Shown here piece by piece: positions 11,100-33,110 of a stretch of DNA of 64,000 bases. The stretch is from Escarpia spicata. Taxonomy: Eukaryota > Annelida > Polychaeta > Sabellida > Siboglinidae. The translations under genes and the position numbers were made by a program. The stretch is from positions 11,408,199 to 11,472,198 of the forward strand of contig OZ023209.1 of assembly GCA_963995525.1 (NCBI GenBank), written 5' to 3'. The notes under the pieces are model-generated. The model ran no database searches and was not told where the DNA came from. It saw only the letters and a program-made list of their open reading frames with translations. The first letter of the stretch is position 1, and every line of letters begins with the position of its first letter.

Positions 11100-12030
11100 T
11101 AACTTGGATTGGAATGCACATGTGACAAAGCTATGCTCCAAGCTGCGGAGTCGATTGTATTTGTTCAACCAAGTGAAACGCTTAATGCCGCTACGTGAAA
11201 GGAAACTGTATTTCTCAAGGATGGTGCAACCGTTGATTGACTACGGCTGCGTCATATGGGGTAGTTGCGGACACGTTTTGCTGTCGAACGTTCATAAGAT
11301 GATGAAGCAGTATGCACATGTATTTTGAATGTGAAAGACCGGCGACAAGTTTCACCAGTGACACTATTTCGTTCTCTAGGATGGTTGCCAATCGATGTTC
11401 GCATACATTACTTCACTGCCATAGTAATGTATAATATCAAGCATGGGCAAGCCCCGGCCTACCTTGTAGACCTATTTACATTAAACAGTAGTGTACATGA
11501 TCATCACACCCGCGGCTGCACAAACATTCGCGTTCACAAGTACAACCTGGCCATAGGCCAACGCACATTTGCTTATAGGGGTGCAAAACTATGGGACGCT
11601 ATCCCGGTATCTATAAAGAATGCCAATAGTGTAGAGACCTTTAAAACAGTCTTTTTAAAATTTATCAGGAAGGACGTATACCATTGTTTGCACTTTTCAA
11701 TTGATATGCCTGAATGACTATTTACTTTTAAACGATGAATTGTTTTAATTCATTCATCTTGATCTTATTTACTATTATTATTGACTTTAATATTTCTAGA
11801 ACTGGTAAATTGATTCATGATTTTGTTTTATTTGTAGTGTCATATGAATAATTTATTATTTTATTTATTTATTTTTATTTATTTAATGAATTTATTATTT
11901 TTATTTTTTTTATTGTTGCGAATTGTATAATTTTTTATAAAAGCTGTGTAAATGTTGATGTAATAATGTAACGTGATATAACGTGACATGGTCACCAACA
12001 TAAATAAAGCTTTTACTACTACTATCCAGT
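11100..12030 (+). mobile_element. CR1/jockey-like LINE, 3' fragment (end of RT plus 3' UTR)
   Basis: Two plus-strand frames (11104-11328 and 11325-11717) joined by a frameshift give the C-terminal region of a LINE reverse transcriptase. The first has RLMPLRERKLYFSRMVQPLIDYG and VIWG; the second has LGWLPIDVRIHYF, YNIKHGQAPAYLVDLF, HHTRG, YRGAKLWDAIPVSIK and FKTVFLKF. An AT-rich 3' UTR follows and ends AATAAAGCTTTTACTACTACTA at about 12000-12024, a short 3' repeat as in CR1-group elements. The polymerase core is absent, so it is a 5'-truncated copy. Confidence 0.75.
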
Positions 12031-12180
12031 AGCCACGAATTACTGTGTGCAGCGGTGCCTGGATAATGACCAAGTTTGAAACATTATTAAAACATACCGT
12101 TGCGCTGTTCTCATCAAATTAAGGTGAAATGTACTGTAAATGGTATGTTATGTTTGGGTTATGGTTGTTCAAACATTTCA

Positions 12181-12197
12181 CCCCCCCCCCCCCCCCC
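12181..12197. repeat. Poly-C run (17 nt)
   Basis: Uninterrupted C17, a likely site of length error or polymorphism. Confidence 0.95.
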
Positions 12198-12987
12198 TTA
12201 AGACTTTCACTCGTCTCAAGAAAGTGGTTTGGCTTTCTGCTCTTTCAACTGTCTTGACCACCGTGGTTCGAATGGTTTGACCAACAGTTTTCGATTCCGT
12301 CAAAAGTGTAAGGATTTGGGAACTGTTTATCACATCGATTTCGACGAAACCGGACTATATACCGGTGTATATTATGCGACTACAAAATGTATCTCACAAC
12401 AAACCACGACAGTATTTGCTTTTATTTGAATAAAAAGGAGGAGAGTAGATCAGATAAACTTCGATCAAGTTAGTGATCAGTGTCGCAATCAAAGCGGTCT
12501 TGGTGTGAAGTAGCCCTACCTGTGCGCGTATCTGTTTGTGTTTGTAAATGCGTTAATTGATATATTTTGTGCGGTATATTATTGACTTTACCATGAACTA
12601 TTTATAGTTCATATCGAATAAAATGTGACATTGAGTTTAATGTTCATCTTCATTATGTGGAAGACCATAGAGTGTCTACTGCATCAATAACACAGATTAA
12701 TGAATACATTTGTCAAACATCACTGTGACCGGTTTAGCTGGTTCTCAGAGGAAACATGTCAAACATGTGTGCGGTGGGGGCGCCATTTTGTGTTTTGCAC
12801 CCGGGCGCCAACAACCCTCACTGCGCTACTGGTAAAAATAGTATCGAAGTTTATTTCTGCCGCGTCGCACATGCTAAAGAGAGCGCCGTAGACATCTCTC
12901 ATAAAACATTTTGTTTGTGAAGGCCGAATACGGGCCGTTGCGTCTCAGCGTCCTTGGTAAAGTGTACTAAATAATCGGACAAACAAC

Positions 12988-13178
12988 TTACATTTGGGGT
13001 GTGGGTGAATAAAGAAAAACACCTGCAGTTGAAAACAACTGCGGTGAATGGTTGTGTCGCACTTTGCTGATGAATTACTGGGGACGGTTGTCCAATTGTC
13101 CAGTGGTTAGTTGCAGTCAACGCGTCTGGCAAACAATGCTAACAATCGGTTAGTAGCGAGCAATTGAACGCAATACAG
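12988..13178 (+). repeat. Dispersed repeat A, copy 1
   Basis: Similar over about 190 bp to 21466-21655 in the same orientation. Shared words include GTGAATAAAGAAAA(A/G)CAC, GAATGGT(T/C)GTG and TGGTGAATTGCTGGGG-like text, then (C/T)CAACG(C/A)GTCT. No coding capacity seen. Probably part of an unnamed mobile element. Confidence 0.6.
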
Positions 13179-13575
13179 AAACCTATGCGCATAGGCGGAT
13201 CTAGGGTGGCCTGGGGGGCACGTGCCCGTAACACCTTTGGAAGTTGGGGTTCTCGTAGACCTTTAAGAATGCGCCCACGTGACCGTACTCTATACATCCT
13301 TGGAAATGTGTCCACGTTTAGTTAGGAATTGTTACGTGCTAGATGCCCCAATATACTATCAGTTGCATCCTTCCATTCGGTAAAACCATGTGATATAAGC
13401 ATGACGATGAAATCAAACGCTGTTTTAATTTTTTTATTAACAGGGGCATGTCCAGAGAGGGTAGTCTAGGTGGGCACAGAACCTCCACTGGTGGGCGAAC
13501 CAAAACTTTTTCGCTGCCGCGCCGACGTAACTTCAGCGTCCTCGCTGTCTCGGCTCGACTGGTGATATCGGAAGA

Positions 13576-13576
<1 letters not shown>

Positions 13577-13609
<33 letters not shown>
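13577..13609. repeat. Poly-G run (about 33 nt)
   Basis: Uninterrupted G run that could form a quadruplex. It creates a spurious poly-proline ORF on the minus strand. Confidence 0.95.
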
Positions 13610-13610
<1 letters not shown>

Positions 13611-14468
13611 CCTCTTGAAAATTGTTCGTCGCTGCGCAGCCGCAACTGCAGTCACGGGACCCATTCAAAGAGTCTGGTGGGGCACGGTCACAAAGATAAA
13701 AAGGTAAAAAGGTAAAGAGGTTGCGGCCACGCCAAATTCCAAATGTATAGGGGGGCACGTGTCCTAGACACGTCAACGGTTAATATGATGTCATCTCAAC
13801 ATCTGGTAGGCATATAGGTAGCTTTTGTGCCACCTTCAATTATCCTTTCTGCCTTGGAGGTGTTGAGTACTATATTGTGACAGGGCCTACTGATTTTACA
13901 CGTCCACGGTGTGCGTGATAAACAGCGCTGGTCAGTGTTGGGTCGGTTTTCAAAAGTGATGTCGCGTGCCAACAAAAGCTCAGACGACTGTTGAATTTAG
14001 ACCTCTGGCTATTGCCGATTTGTATAACATTATCTGCAATAATATTGGGCATTCGATCGTGTGCTGCTACTTTGTAGTTTCAATCATTGCAAATGAAGGC
14101 AAACAGTTTGAAAATGAACAATTGTATAATCTCTAAGCCAACACGGTCATTTGCCAGGATAACGCGGCAGATGGCGGCGTGACCTCCATCAAACTCGAGG
14201 CCTCTAAAAAGTGGTCCGGCCATGGCCGGTACGGGCGGAGCGGTTCCTACGCCCATATGTATACACAACATATCACTTTCATCAACACCGTACGCAGTTT
14301 TTCTCACACAATAAGCAATGTTAAGATAAAACGGCGCAAAAGACGAAACACTTATCCGCACGCCATATGTTTGTTATATCGTTGGTCGGACATGGCGACC
14401 GGTAATTTACACAAGCATAATTTATCGAATAACATATTAAATGCCAAAGTGACATATATATATATACC

Positions 14469-14712
<244 letters not shown>

Positions 14713-14740
14713 ATACTACGTATATCTACGTGCGTGTATG

Positions 14741-14776
<36 letters not shown>

Positions 14777-15224
14777 CGTAGATATACGTAGATATACGTA
14801 ATATGTATACGGTACCAAGTATGATCAAATAAGCAAATATTGTTCATGTTGTACATACACTTTCATAAAAACAATAAAATAGAAATTTAATCCAGGATGC
14901 ATCTGTAAAATATACCTTTTCTAACTTCTGAAGAAGGGATGTTATAAGCAATATTGATGCTAAGTTAAACAGATACCATGTCAATGTGCTTTGTAGCACT
15001 GTGGCGCGTTTATAGTATAATTGTGAAATTTTTAAACGTAATCAGCAAGGCCGACAAATGGATGGTTATTTATTGTCAAAGACCGATCGTCAAATATGTC
15101 GCAAAACCGGTTTATTTGTACGTCATCGCCAAATCAAGTATTTTTTAAACTATTTTTAAATAAAACGTGGAACTCGTTCACGTTATTAGCACGATAATAA
15201 TTTATAATTTATTACAAATAATAG

Positions 15225-15535
15225 ATTGGCAAAACGTCAAGGAACGTACGACGATAGGACGGGTTAAAATAATATGCGCAATATTTGCAGATACCTTTTC
15301 ATTCTCCAAAAATAATTGTTTGCTTTTGTAAAATAACACACGTTGGTCCATTCACTTGTGAGTGTAATAAATAAACAAGCTAGCCCCATTGGCTTAGTCA
15401 CGCGCAATTCCCGTAACGTGCAGTGCAAATCACGAAAAAATAATATGTTTATTGAGATAATTTACCCTTAAAATAGCTATTCTATGTGTTATTAATGTTG
15501 CGCACGCCATGGATCTACCTTGTACACAGACCTGG
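15225..15535 (+). repeat. Dispersed repeat B, copy 1
   Basis: Aligns by eye with 22262-22590 over about 310 bp in the same orientation. Shared stretches include GGCAA(A/G)A, CGACG(A/T)TAGGAC, AATAATTGTTTGCTT-like text, TTTATTGAGATA, AGCTATTCTA and GCGCACGCCA. Copy A-B order is the same at both places. No coding region seen. Confidence 0.6.
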
Positions 15536-15539
15536 AATT

Positions 15540-16285
15540 CAAGATCGTCTTCATATCAAATTCTACTTGCAAGTGGTGTCCAGTGGCACGGAGATGGGAA
15601 GTTCACCCAAACGTGAGATTGGCCCAAACTAAGTGGAGGTGAAAGGTTGGCCCCAAATGCCAGATGGACAATATGACTTGGAGACATCTGCCACACCCTA
15701 CGACGAATTGCTACCAGATTTATTAGACTGTAAGCTTTGTTGTTGCTCATAAAGCCACTCCGTGTTCCGAATTCACCCCAGAAAGGTCAATGGGAATGTG
15801 TCTCAAACATACTCGACTTAGAAGACCAGCATCACGTACACATAGTTGTGCGTGGTCTTTATTTGTAACCAGCGGCGCGGTTCCGATTTCGACCATTCAG
15901 GACCAGATCAGAGACATCATCAATGTTTTGAACGTTTTGTCAAATTAAACACGCACGCTAAACACGCGGTGGTTTAAGAAAACAACGGCCACATCCAGAA
16001 GAACAAACATGTATGTACCGTGTTACGCTCAAACTGTTAAAACATTGGAGTATCATTACGCATATTGATCTGATAGTTGTAGACGGCATTCATACATGTT
16101 TCGTAGTAAATTTGAGGTTGAGGGCAACGGTTAGCAAATCTCAGTAACTCGAATAGAATCACGTTGTGGTACGGCAAACCGTCGTGTGCTATTCAAATGT
16201 GTGTGGGTGGTTAATATAGATATTAATCATGTATGTTCTGTTTAATAGTAATGTGGCTGTGTTATGTAGTTTATAACTCACGCGC
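15540..16285. other. Intergenic, nothing recognised
   Basis: No exon, repeat or family motif identified. ORFs are short and unconvincing. Confidence 0.3.
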
Positions 16286-16290
16286 ATTAT

Positions 16291-16675
16291 GTACACACGT
16301 GCACACGTGCACACGTGCACACGTACACACGTACACACGTACACACGTACACACTTACACACGTACACACGTACACACGTACACACGTACACACGTACAC
16401 ACGTACACACATTCACTCTCTGTCACACACACACGCAAGCTCGATCGCGCTCGGGCGCTCCCTCTCTGTCTCTCTGTCTCTCTGTCTCTCTCTCACACAC
16501 ACACGCACGCCCGCACGCCCGCACGCCCGCACACGCACGCACACGCCCACACGCGCACACGCGCACACACGCACACACGCACACACGCACACACGCACAC
16601 ACGCACACACGCACACACGCACACACGCACACACGCACACACGCACACACGCACACACGCACACACGCACACACA
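16291..16675. repeat. Compound microsatellites: (ACACACGT)n, (TC)n, (ACACACGC)n
   Basis: Octamer repeat GTACACAC/ACACGTAC at 16291-16410, a mixed CT/CA interval, then octamer CACACACG at about 16550-16670. It ends 270 bp upstream of the first coding exon of the SLC16-like gene. ORFs in all frames here are artefacts. Confidence 0.95.
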
Positions 16676-16948
16676 CTCGTCAAAATATGCTAATTGTCGT
16701 TTTCATGGAAATCACCTGTTGGCGTAGACGCGTTCCCCGCTTTTCTAGTCAGTTGCAATCAGTTGTGTTACGCGCTGACTGGCGACATTGAGCAAACATT
16801 TTAACCAACTTAGAAATGTCTTCATTCCAAATCAACGAACTTTGATTAACAACGGCATCTGCTTATATTATGACTAAGTTGTGAGTTTCTCAGTTTTCTC
16901 AATGTTGTCTTACCCTTGACTTTACGACAGTGTAGTCGTTGCCTCCAG

Positions 16949-20735
<3,787 letters not shown>

Positions 20736-21465
20736 TGTCCGCGATAAGAATGACGTGGCGTAACGTTGTTTACTTCCCAAACCTGTGCCAAACTACAGCT
20801 CATCTGGTCCTTCTTCGGTGCTATATCAGTCACGCCAATATCGCGTAGAGTGTCGACAATTACAGCTTCAGCACAAGAGAGGGATGTGGTATGGAAGTGA
20901 GATGTCGGTTCTAAATATTGGTGCAGGATTTAGTGCACGGTAAACGGGACAGTTGCCCATGGGCCTCCACAACATAATGTTGATGGGGCCTCCACAAAAC
21001 ACTTTTTGTGTAATTCCTTTGCGGCCGAAACTTTCTTGAGACAACAAGACGATCTAATACAACGGGATACACCCAAACTCGGTAACGTCGATACAATCCA
21101 CTTTTTGTCAGTGCGTCGAACAACGACTCTCTGCTTACAAACTAATCGATTTTCTATTTCATTTCTTGGGTCAACGGGAATCGCTTACTCCTGGAGAGAT
21201 CCAGGATGCTGAGATGACGTTTGTCAACTTCTGCAAAGACGTTCTGGGCGTCGCCTTTGTATTGATATTATCCAGTTCGCTGAATTATCTTATGAGCAAA
21301 GATGAGGAAAGCGGTGGCATAAGCAGAGAACTCTTCCGGAATAAACTAATACTCAATACTCATGCTAGAGCGCCGTATATAGTCGTGCAAATATTGGTTA
21401 TAAATGCCGAACACAGACCACTGGGTCTATGACTGCTCGCCAAATCAAACACACTATACTATATT

Positions 21466-21655
21466 TAGGGTGTAAGTGAATAAAGAAAAGCACTTGCAAT
21501 CTATAAACAACTGCCATGAATGGTCGTGCTACACATTACTGGTGAATTGCTGGGGCTTTTGTCCACTGGTCCATCGGTCAGTTACAGCCAACGAGTCTTG
21601 CATACATCGTCAATATTCGGTCAGTCGCGAGCTGTTAGCAGTTAGCCGTTAGCAC
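21466..21655 (+). repeat. Dispersed repeat A, copy 2
   Basis: Partner of 12988-13178. It lies about 730 bp downstream of the transporter stop codon and includes AATAAAG near 21479, so it could supply the polyadenylation signal of that gene (inference). Confidence 0.55.
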
Positions 21656-22139
21656 AGACAGGTTTCGAAAACACCTTTTATAGTGAGTGATTTACAAAAG
21701 TCGTTAGGTGGGTGGATGTCGTCTGTGTACGCTTAATTACATGTACGGAACAGGCCAGAAGCAAGGCATATCTGCTGTATTGTCCATCCCCGTTTGCAAT
21801 AAAAATTAATAAATAACGAACTGTTATTTCCATATTCATGCTCGCCATCATAAAAAATTAATTGTCAGAGAAAATACAAACTGAAATTCCCTTTTCACAC
21901 ACAACAGATTATATTAAAAAACTAAAAAAGGTAACGGTAAGTTCTTATACAGCGCAATGCGCTTTACACTTTACTCCCTGGCAGACCTGTTCAATCGAAC
22001 ACAATTTCGAATTATCTGAGAAACATTCAGTCATGCTGCAATTAATGCGCGAAGACTATTCGTACAGAAATATCCACCACTGTTTATAGCCATTTACCCA
22101 TTTATACAATTTAGTAAACTGAAGCAACGTAGAGTGAAC

Positions 22140-22240
22140 GAACTTGCCCTAGGTTCGACAAGGTATCAGAGAATTCGAACCCAGTTTCTCTTGATGGAGA
22201 GTCTGATGCTCTAGCCATTGCGCCACTGCGCTCCACACGT
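22140..22240 (-). repeat. tRNA-derived SINE head (remnant)
   Basis: On the minus strand the sequence reads GCAGTGGCGCAATGGCTAGAGCATCAGA, an A-box-like start, and about 30 nt later GGGTTCGAATTC, a B-box. The acceptor stem does not pair, so it is not a tRNA gene. It is most likely a SINE fragment next to dispersed repeat B. Confidence 0.5.
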
Positions 22241-22261
22241 TAGTAACATGTTTTTTGTAAT

Positions 22262-22590
22262 AATGGGTTGGCAAGAAACTAGGGAACGCACGACGTTAGG
22301 ACATGCTAGAACAGCATGTGCAATAAATGCAGACAATAATTTTTCATTCTTAAAAATAGTTGTTTGCTTATTATGTTAGCCAGTACAAAACAGCACAGCT
22401 CGGTTTTTGCACTCGTGTAAATAACAAATCCATCTTTGTTGGCTCGTGCACACACAATTGTCCTGACCTGGGACGAATGTCTATGACAAAAGAACTGGTT
22501 TATTGAGATAGTCTCCACCCTTAATTCAGCTATTCTAGCTGCCATTAACGTAGCGCGCGCCACGGGTGGTATGATCTACCCCGTAGACCC
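22262..22590 (+). repeat. Dispersed repeat B, copy 2
   Basis: Partner of 15225-15535, same orientation. It ends against a hAT-like terminus that starts at about 22590. Confidence 0.6.
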
Positions 22591-22660
22591 AGCGGTTCTT
22601 AACCTGTTTTGGGTGCGACCCAAATTCCGGTCGCTGAGCCTGCTTGGCGACCCATGTCTT
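22590..22660 (+). mobile_element. hAT-type terminus (CAGCGGTTCTTAACC)
   Basis: CAGCGGTTCTTAACCTGTTT followed by GGGTGCGACCC closely resembles the terminal inverted repeat of Charlie-like hAT elements (CAGNGGTTCTCAACC). The opposite end was not located, so extent is uncertain. Confidence 0.45.
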
Positions 22661-23355
22661 CCAGCAGTCGACTTGGGATAAAAAGTACAACAAAATAACG
22701 ATAAAATGATCAAGACCATTGTTAAGGAACCAAATCGCTAAATGAATTACGATATAAACCGATGTGTATGTTCCGATTTATGTTTATACGAGCGTGACAC
22801 AACATAAGTATATTTTCATGGTCTTTATATTTGACTACATCCAACCAAGCTGTCGCGCAAAACATTCGCAGTCATTCATAGCATTTTCCGTCGACTGTTC
22901 CATGTGGCACAATGGCTAATCGTATGATAAAAGAGATAAAGAGCTACCGAGACGTAGAACTAGCACTAAACGAGTAGGGTAAAAATGCTTTTATTGTTTT
23001 ATTGTTTGTATACATGTGTTTGTATTGTAAACAGTAATAGAAAACATTGTAGATAGGGGATCACCATCATAGTGTAAATGATAAAGTCTGAGAAGTAATT
23101 TGCGCCAAATGTATGGTAATATGATGAGTAGAGTGAAATGAGAATGTGAGCATTACTGAGTAGTCCAGACAAAATGTCCATCTTTTACAATTCTGAATGC
23201 ACGTGTTACTGTGCGTATGAGTAGCACAGCGATCGTACTGAGACCCAACGAAGTCTGGAAAATAAATAACTGCAGCAGTCTTTCTCATGACAACTCGCGT
23301 ATGGTGCAAAATAATTCGTCAAACGACAGCGATGACGTTTCTTCCGTGGAACCGT

Positions 23356-28839
<5,484 letters not shown>

Positions 28840-29300
28840 ATCTGTCAGCTGTAACAAATACATTTACCGTTCAATCTAATGTATTGCACCAAAAATATAT
28901 TTCCAAATATGCGTATGATATCGCTAAAAGGAAAAACAGCCACTCGAACGAGTTATATAGAACACATGCCTTTGGCTACGTGATGTGTGCAATCGAAAGA
29001 TTGAACGCTACTGAGTGAGTCAAACTTGTTGAAAAGTGCGTAATACTAAATTTAAACATGCTTGTTGTCCAATGGGCTTTGCCTTTCGTGTATTCACCGT
29101 AACAATGATATTTTATTTAGGGGGTCCTACTTTACGTTGCTGAAATTAACGTATTTTCAACGAAAGAAAACAGAAATACAGTGCTACAATACGTGGCTTG
29201 TACTCAGTTTAGACCACTGGACGTAAAACAATAAACCTATCTTATATCGTATTAAATGTCCAATCTGGGATATTTTTTTTAGCGACAACAACAACGTTAC

Positions 29301-29392
29301 CTTTCGTCGGTCAAGTTCTTGTTCGATTGTGTTCTGTTTGACAATTCGCTCCCACCTTGACGTCAATGAACAACTTCATGGCTTATATAGTA
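29301..29392 (-). promoter_or_regulatory. Candidate promoter and 5' UTR exon of the mosaic lysozyme gene
   Basis: On the minus strand a TATA-like CTATATAAG (29382-29390) is followed by the palindromic CRE-type motif TGACGTCA (29358-29365) and, about 60 nt later, a donor AAAG|GTAACG (exon end 29301). The start codon exon has an acceptor-like TTTGTTACAG just upstream of its ATG (28839). This suggests a short non-coding first exon. Inference from motif order only. Confidence 0.4.
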
Positions 29393-29744
29393 AAATTTAT
29401 AGGCAGGTAGTAAAGATAAATATAAACATGTCGTTGTGTATTCCTTTGCTTCGATGTAAAGGTCGGAATCATTAAATTCGCGTCTTACTGAAACTAATAA
29501 CAAATGTAATTGTTCACCGCCCCTGTGACATTCTCCCACGTCACGTCAGCCCGGCGTGATCGCGTCTACGCTCTATGTTACGCCTGGCTGCACAAGACCA
29601 TTCGTACACAGGCTCACAAATTCGTTCATGTAATACCGCCAGTCAGTATATTCCATCGTATATACAGGATATAGTTGGATTACAATAGTCCAAAAGCGCG
29701 CTGTTACACACATCACGCTTTAACGGAAATGAGAACGAACTAAA

Positions 29745-29779
29745 GAACGAACGAACGAACGGACGGACGGACGGACGGA
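29745..29779. repeat. (ACGA)n(ACGG)n microsatellite
   Basis: Four or so ACGA units followed by five ACGG units. Confidence 0.9.
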
Positions 29780-31145
29780 TACATCCACATTTATGGGATA
29801 AGGATTACCATTTTAAGTTCGGTTAGCTAATAAGAAGTTACATGTTCACGAATAATATAGGCATATAGTATTACGTAACAGTATTAGGCATTAGAAAGTG
29901 TCTGCAAGCCCCCCGATCTCGATTCCCTTCCTAATGTCGATCGAGTCACGCGCTCAGTTCGATTGTCCAACAATTGAAAATCGTTCGATTGTCCAACAAT
30001 TGAACAGAGCGCGTGGCGCGATCGGAATCGGGACGGGAGTATCGAGATTGCAGCACTTGCAGATAATCTCTAGTCAGGTTCGTAGCCAGGGGGTTTCACG
30101 GGGTTCATGTGAACCCCCTTTTTGTGAACCCCGTTTCTCCTAAATGTGAAACCCCCCTCAAATTTAATCTTTAAGGTGTGAAGCCCTAATTGTTTATGTT
30201 AAGATTATTCCCTGTTCCTCAAACGCGTGAACCCCCTCCTAAAACCTGCTGGATGTTGTTCAAACATTACCCAGCCTGCCAGGACAGCCTGATTGTTACA
30301 CATGTTAAAGGGATAACGAATACACATGAAGCCAATTTTACTCTAAAGGTACATAACTCCAAATTGTAGTCAGTCAGAGGTGACTGATGCAGACAAAACA
30401 GACAGAGTTATACTAAAGGATTTGTGTGAGTGACTCAATTTGATATCGACATTTCACTGCATAATGACAATGGTTCTCATAAGTACCATGTTAAATGCTA
30501 GTGGGTGAAAGGGGTGACGATGATTTAACACTGATTAAAGAACACGAGCACACACAGTGTATTGGGCCATATAAAAATAATTATTGGCTTATCGTCAGAA
30601 TTCTGTTAAAATGTAAATGATGGGTGCTGTTTTAGTATGCTGATTGAGTTAACTACCGAGTATCAAAGGACTGTTCTCAGCAATCACCAAATAAGCCGCG
30701 TAACGAGTGTATGTCGTACAAGCGAAATTCAGAGAAATTCATCTAGCTTCACACAAATATATTTTAGTTATAGATCTCAGAAGGGGGGCCTAATCTCGGC
30801 AAGAAAGTGTGAAGAAGCTTTATTCTCAACTACTATGTTCGTTATGTTTGTTAGCTGCCAAATACAGATAACGTTTCCCGCGGTCAGTGTGGCCTAAGGA
30901 TTACGCGGTATCCGATTGTTTGATACCTATAATTTAATTCAAATCCCACAAGAGGAAATGTTTTCTAATCTTCTATTTATGGAACGCAATTGATAAAGGT
31001 TTATGAAATTACTAACTGAATTGTGTTATTAATAAATTGTGGACATGTTGCGCTGACTGAAAACAACATTGTTAATGTCACCAAATAGTAACACTAAGTG
31101 TTTACTCTAACAAAACTTGGACACACCCACACTCCTTATGATATT

Positions 31146-31378
<233 letters not shown>

Positions 31379-31391
31379 ATATATATATATA

Positions 31392-31533
31392 TATTATTAA
31401 CACAACTGAATTATTTACTAGAAACATTTCACCATGTGAGCAGTTTTGAATAAATATATTCAAATATATATATATTCAAAACTGCACACATGGTGAAGTG
31501 TTTCTAGTAAGCAATTCGGTTGTGTTAATAATA
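31392..31533. repeat. Inverted repeat (about 58-bp arms, 24-nt spacer)
   Basis: 31392-31450 and 31475-31533 are near-complementary (TATTAACACAACTGAATT... paired with ...AATTCGGTTGTGTTAATA). The spacer is TA-rich. It lies in the 30075-32082 element beside the GT microsatellite. Confidence 0.85.
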
Positions 31534-31627
31534 TAATATCATTGCCTGCTAGCTTTTATGAATAAAATTGGGTATAAATTATGCTTAATCAGCAACAAAA
31601 TGGGACAAATTTACACAGACCACATAT

Positions 31628-32558
31628 ACTAGATCTTGCTGTCAACACGGCCAAGGATATATATTGGTTTAAAACTCTATAAATGTCACAGAGACCTCGA
31701 CATTCAACAAATGAGATGTTGGTTAAGGGCAGGAACACACGAGTCATCGAATTAACACAATGCTCTTCACTATTTGGTGTAGGATGTTAACTGTGACAAA
31801 CACTCCCCCCAGCCCCCGAAATAGCCTCGCTAATGTCCTACTGGTGATGCTAATGTGGTGTTTGAATAATAGATGAAAAACGGTCGACGAACCTCACGCC
31901 TCACTTCATTGACCTTTCAGCTAGAAACCTGACCCTCTGTATCATGGGGTGATCTATCACGTGAACATGTGGCGCCCTCTGCATTGTGAAAAATATAACC
32001 CCACACGAGCGTGCGGCGTCCCCTGGAGTCTGTATTGGGGAAATGTGAACCCCCCTGTTGTGGAAAACTGGCTACGGGCCTGCTAGTAATAAGTTAACAA
32101 CCCTCAATATTTTGTGTGATTTTTGTGTACTTGATTTGGCAATGAGGGGGACAATTCAGTGTGGAGTTGAATGTCCTATAATGTCATCGTGAACAGTGAA
32201 TGTCCTATAATGTCATCGTGAACAGTGTGAACTACTATGAAATGTTAGACGTTCTTCCGCGCAAGACAAACGTCTTGTACTGCGTTAATGGTTAATTTAT
32301 CGCAGGAACTCAGCATGTGTCACGCTTTCACTACTTGAAGCTTTCGCGAATCGTCTTTATTAGAAAACCAGGGTAAATGTTAACCAAACAGTTTGTCACC
32401 GTTAACCTTCGATACCAAATAGTGAAGAGCATTGTGTCAAAGACTCGTGCGTTCCTGCCCTTAACCAACATCTCATTTGTTAAATGTCGAGGTCTCTCAT
32501 ATTTATTAAGATTTAAAACAATAAATATCCTTGGCCTTATTGACAGCAAGATCTAGTA
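31628..32558. repeat. Long inverted repeat, arms about 170 bp, separated by about 590 bp
   Basis: 31628-31801 is, by eye, highly similar to the reverse complement of 32391-32558 (ACTAGATCTTGCTGTCAA, GAGATGTTGGTTAAGGGCAG, ATGCTCTTCACTATTTGGT). The left arm is inside the 30075-32082 element and the right arm outside it. The arms may be two insertions of one short element. Confidence 0.8.
32169..32227. repeat. 29-bp tandem duplication
   Basis: GAATGTCCTATAATGTCATC plus GTGAACAGT occurs twice in a row. Confidence 0.9.
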
Positions 32559-32649
32559 TTGTAAGGCCTATTACTAGTTCTCGGAAAATTTTAAATCACT
32601 GCATCTGTCTCAACCAAATGTTGTTCCAATATAAAATAATATTATACGT

Positions 32650-32848
32650 ACGGACATGCATGCATACACATTACATACACGTATTCTTACAAACATACAT
32701 ACGTACACTGTATATACATACATACATACATACATACATACATAAATACACTCACACATACATAAATACATACGTACATACGTACCTGCGTGCATTCATG
32801 CATACATGCATACATACATACATACATACATATATACATGCATGCATG
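32650..32848. repeat. Imperfect (ACAT)n microsatellite
   Basis: CATACATA units with CGTA, ATGC and AAATA interruptions. Confidence 0.95.
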
Positions 32849-33110
32849 CCTAAGTATAATGCTCTATTAATAAATAAGAAAACGTTACAATTTTTATCGG
32901 TTATCTTGTTTTTAATAAATGTGTATTCAACGTCATCGTGTAGCTGGAATTATTTTGAGCCGTCACGAGGTCTACGTCGAAAATTGTAATGCATTTATAA
33001 ATAAATTACTAACACGACCTTTTTCTTAATTTACAGTGACCAATCATGTTTGGTCACATTTAATCATGCTTACGTCATCATATCACAATAAATCATAACC
33101 AGTCGTGTAA

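Noticed and set aside
13195..13770. Element bounded by GGGGGGCACGTG words at about 13217 and 13751
   Set aside because: The words are shared but no consistent inverted ends or target duplication could be defined.
22140..22240. tRNA gene on the minus strand
   Set aside because: A- and B-box-like motifs exist, but the acceptor stem does not pair; a SINE remnant is more likely.
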